Origin: an uncultured Clostridia bacterium
GTDB lineage: Bacteria > Bacillota > Clostridia > Oscillospirales > Oscillospiraceae
Length of the DNA: 14,690 bases
Direction of reading: 5' to 3'
Assembly (NCBI GenBank): GCA_937907715.1
Contig: CALERM010000188.1
Span: forward strand, 1-14,690
In this document: positions 13,143-14,690 of the stretch, piece by piece
Layout of the letters: every line of letters starts with the position of its first letter
Numbering within the stretch: position 1 is the stretch's first letter
Notes under the pieces: model-generated
Databases searched by the model: none
What the model saw: the letters and a program-made list of their open reading frames with translations, nothing else
What the model was told of the DNA's origin: nothing
Program-made: the position numbers and the translations under genes

Positions 13143-14474
13143 TCAGATTTCTTCCTTGTCGCCCTTCTGGCGGATGGTGATCCTGATGGGCGTACCGGTC
13201 AGTCCGAAGACCGCGCGGATCTGGTTTTCGAGATACCGCTGATACGAAAAATGGAACAGCCTCGCGTCGTTGCAGAAGATCACAAAGTGCGGCGGCTTGA
13301 CGCCGACCTGCGTCATATAGTAGATCTTGAGTCTGCGCCCCTTGTCTGTGGGCGGCTGGACGCGCGCGGTGGCGTCTTCGAGAATGTTGTTGAGCATGCC
13401 GGTCGTGATGCGCATGGAGTTCTGGTTCGAAACAGCGTTGACCATCTCGAAGAGCTTGTCGACCCGCTGACCGGTCAGCGCGGAGATGAACAGCACCGGC
13501 GCATAGGTCATATAGCTCAGGTCCCGGCGAATATCGTCCGTCATCTTCTGCATCGTGTTCGTGTCCTTTTCGACCATGTCCCACTTGTTGACGACGATGA
13601 TGCACGCCTTGCCCGCCTCGTGCGCAAGCCCGGCGACCTTGGTGTCCTGCTCGGTGACGCCCTCGTTGGCGTCAATCAGGATCAGGCACACGTCCGCGCG
13701 CTCAATGGCGGAAACAGAGCGCAGATTCGAGTATTTTTCTACCGCGTCGTCAACCTTGGACTTGCGGCGCATGCCCGCGGTGTCAATAAACAGATACTTG
13801 CCGAACTCGTTTTCAAAGTAGCTGTCGATTGCGTCGCGCGTTGTGCCGGCAACATCGGACACGATCACACGCTCCTCGCCCAGAATGCGGTTGAGAAGGC
13901 TCGACTTGCCGACGTTCGGTTTGCCGATGATGGCGACCTTGATCACGTCCTCGTCGTATTCCTCGTCGTCCGTATCCGGGAAATTTTCCACGCAGGCGTC
14001 CAGAATGTCGCCGGTGCCGTGCCCATGGACCGCGGAAACCTCAATCGGATCTCCGAGACCGAGCGAATAAAACTCATAGACCTCCGGGTTGACGCCTCCC
14101 GTGCGGTCGCACTTGTTGACTGCCAGAACGACAGGCTTTTTGGACCTTTTGAGCATCGCCGCAACCTCGCTGTCGGCGGCGGTGAGCCCCACGGTGACGT
14201 CCACAACCATGATAATGACCGTCGCGGTTTCGATGGCGATTTCCGCCTGACGGCGCATGAATTTCAGCATCTCGCTGTTGGTCCCCGGCTCGATGCCGCC
14301 GGTGTCAACGAGGGCAAAGCTGCGCCCGTTCCAGTCGCATTCGCCGTAAATCCGGTCGCGCGTCACGCCGGGCGTATCTTCCACAATCGCCATGCGCTTG
14401 CCGGTCAGCTTATTGAACAGCATCGACTTGCCGACATTCGGTCTGCCCACGATTGCCACAATCGGTTTTGCCAT
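13143..14474 (-). CDS. der: Ribosome-assembly GTPase Der (EngA)
   Basis: A 443-residue essential GTPase with two tandem G domains, involved in maturation of the 50S subunit. Domain 1: GRPNVGKS (10-17), DTGG (57-60), NKCD (120-123). Domain 2: GKPNVGKS (184-191), DTAG (231-234), NKWD (296-299). An acidic linker (about 166-176) separates them, and a C-terminal KH-like domain covers about 350-443. All GTP-binding motifs are intact. I chose the ATG at 14474 (MAKPIVAIVG) because it has GGGAGG eight bases upstream and begins at the first strand of the G domain; an in-frame ATG ten codons earlier has no ribosome binding site. It is flanked on both sides by hairpins, after rpmF and before the GNAT gene. 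Confidence 0.98.
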   Translation of the reverse strand: MAKPIVAIVGRPNVGKSMLFNKLTGKRMAIVEDTPGVTRDRIYGECDWNGRSFALVDTGGIEPGTNSEMLKFMRRQAEIAIETATVIIMVVDVTVGLTAADSEVAAMLKRSKKPVVLAVNKCDRTGGVNPEVYEFYSLGLGDPIEVSAVHGHGTGDILDACVENFPDTDDEEYDEDVIKVAIIGKPNVGKSSLLNRILGEERVIVSDVAGTTRDAIDSYFENEFGKYLFIDTAGMRRKSKVDDAVEKYSNLRSVSAIERADVCLILIDANEGVTEQDTKVAGLAHEAGKACIIVVNKWDMVEKDTNTMQKMTDDIRRDLSYMTYAPVLFISALTGQRVDKLFEMVNAVSNQNSMRITTGMLNNILEDATARVQPPTDKGRRLKIYYMTQVGVKPPHFVIFCNDARLFHFSYQRYLENQIRAVFGLTGTPIRITIRQKGDKEEI

Positions 14475-14482
14475 AGATATTA

Positions 14483-14488
14483 CCTCCC
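14483..14488 (-). promoter_or_regulatory. Ribosome binding site deciding the der start
   Basis: GGGAGG on the minus strand, eight bases before the ATG at 14472-14474. It favours this start over the upstream in-frame ATG at 14502-14504. Confidence 0.75.
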
Positions 14489-14526
14489 TCTTACACAGAA
14501 GCAACCGCTCTGCGAAAACTCAGCAA

Positions 14527-14557
14527 GAAAAGAGGGAGACTGATTCAGCCTCCCTCT
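14527..14557 (-). terminator. Rho-independent terminator of rpmF
   Basis: On the minus strand AGAGGGAGGCTG pairs with CAGTCTCCCTCT with one G-U pair, closing a small loop, and is followed by TTTCTT. It begins 20 bases past the rpmF stop and lies 52 bases before the der start. I see no convincing promoter between it and der, so der may rely on read-through or a weak promoter. Confidence 0.8.
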
Positions 14558-14577
14558 CATTCTCGTATCGAGCGAAC

Positions 14578-14690
14578 TTACTTAGCTTCAACAGAAATGA
14601 CTTCACGACCATTGTAATAGCCGCAAGCCTTGCATGCTCTGTGAGGCAGGCGGGGCTCGCCGCACTTCGGGCAAGCGACAACGCCCGGGA
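14578..14690 (-). CDS. rpmF: 50S ribosomal protein L32, 3' part
   Basis: The last 36 codons of L32, cut by the right window edge, so the start is not visible. The readable part has the L32 zinc ribbon with [20 protein letters not shown], two CxxC pairs in the C+ form, and ends [12 protein letters not shown]32 is usually about 55-60 residues, so about 20-25 N-terminal residues lie outside the window. It is followed by a clear terminator and then der. Confidence 0.96.
   Translation of the reverse strand, partial: PGVVACPKCGEPRLPHRACKACGYYNGREVISVEAK

Noticed and set aside
12468..14543. A 691-codon plus-strand open frame spanning the GNAT gene and der.
   Set aside because: It crosses two well-supported minus-strand genes and the hairpin between them, begins inside the rpmB terminator and encodes no recognisable domain. 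It is a composition artefact, although its length is striking.

Overview
This window looks like chromosomal core-genome DNA from a moderately GC-rich member of the Clostridia (Firmicutes), most plausibly the Oscillospiraceae/Ruminococcaceae side. That is an inference from gene content: HPr kinase, WhiA, YvcK and RapZ together, a Gram-positive-type DnaE, zinc-ribbon forms of L28 and L32, and strong AGGAGG ribosome binding sites. I see no rRNA, tRNA, CRISPR array, transposase, phage gene or riboswitch. Everything except rpmB is on the minus strand. Genes fill almost the whole window, and no gap exceeds 300 bases.

In minus-strand reading order, from the right edge: the 3' part of rpmF (L32), a hairpin terminator, der (ribosome-assembly GTPase), a second strong hairpin, then a GNAT acetyltransferase. 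The plus-strand rpmB (L28) converges on the GNAT gene and has a clear promoter, a hairpin at the predicted 5' end of its mRNA, and a terminator. rpmB and hprK diverge from a 255-base control region with well-formed promoters in both directions. hprK is followed by a 291-base gap packed with palindromes, then a terminator and a new promoter. After that comes a tight operon, murB-rapZ-yvcK-whiA-dnaE, with gaps of only 3 to 12 bases and ribosome binding sites placed at or in the end of the preceding gene. After dnaE, an 83-base gap holds a promoter for a second unit: a secreted lipoprotein with calcium-loop-like repeats, an OmpR-type response regulator and a Cache/HAMP sensor histidine kinase.

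Functionally, the central operon joins cell-wall precursor synthesis (MurB), its carbon-linked control (YvcK/GlmR, RapZ), the WhiA regulator and the replicative polymerase. HprK, the master switch of carbon catabolite control, lies just upstream as its own unit. The left unit is a signalling module in which the lipoprotein may be an extracytoplasmic partner or target of the two-component pair.

I found no convincing new multi-gene system. The parts most worth a second look are the multi-palindrome element that splits hprK from murB, the lipoprotein/two-component triad, the 5'-terminal hairpin of rpmB, and the hairpin sitting on the translation start region of the GNAT gene.
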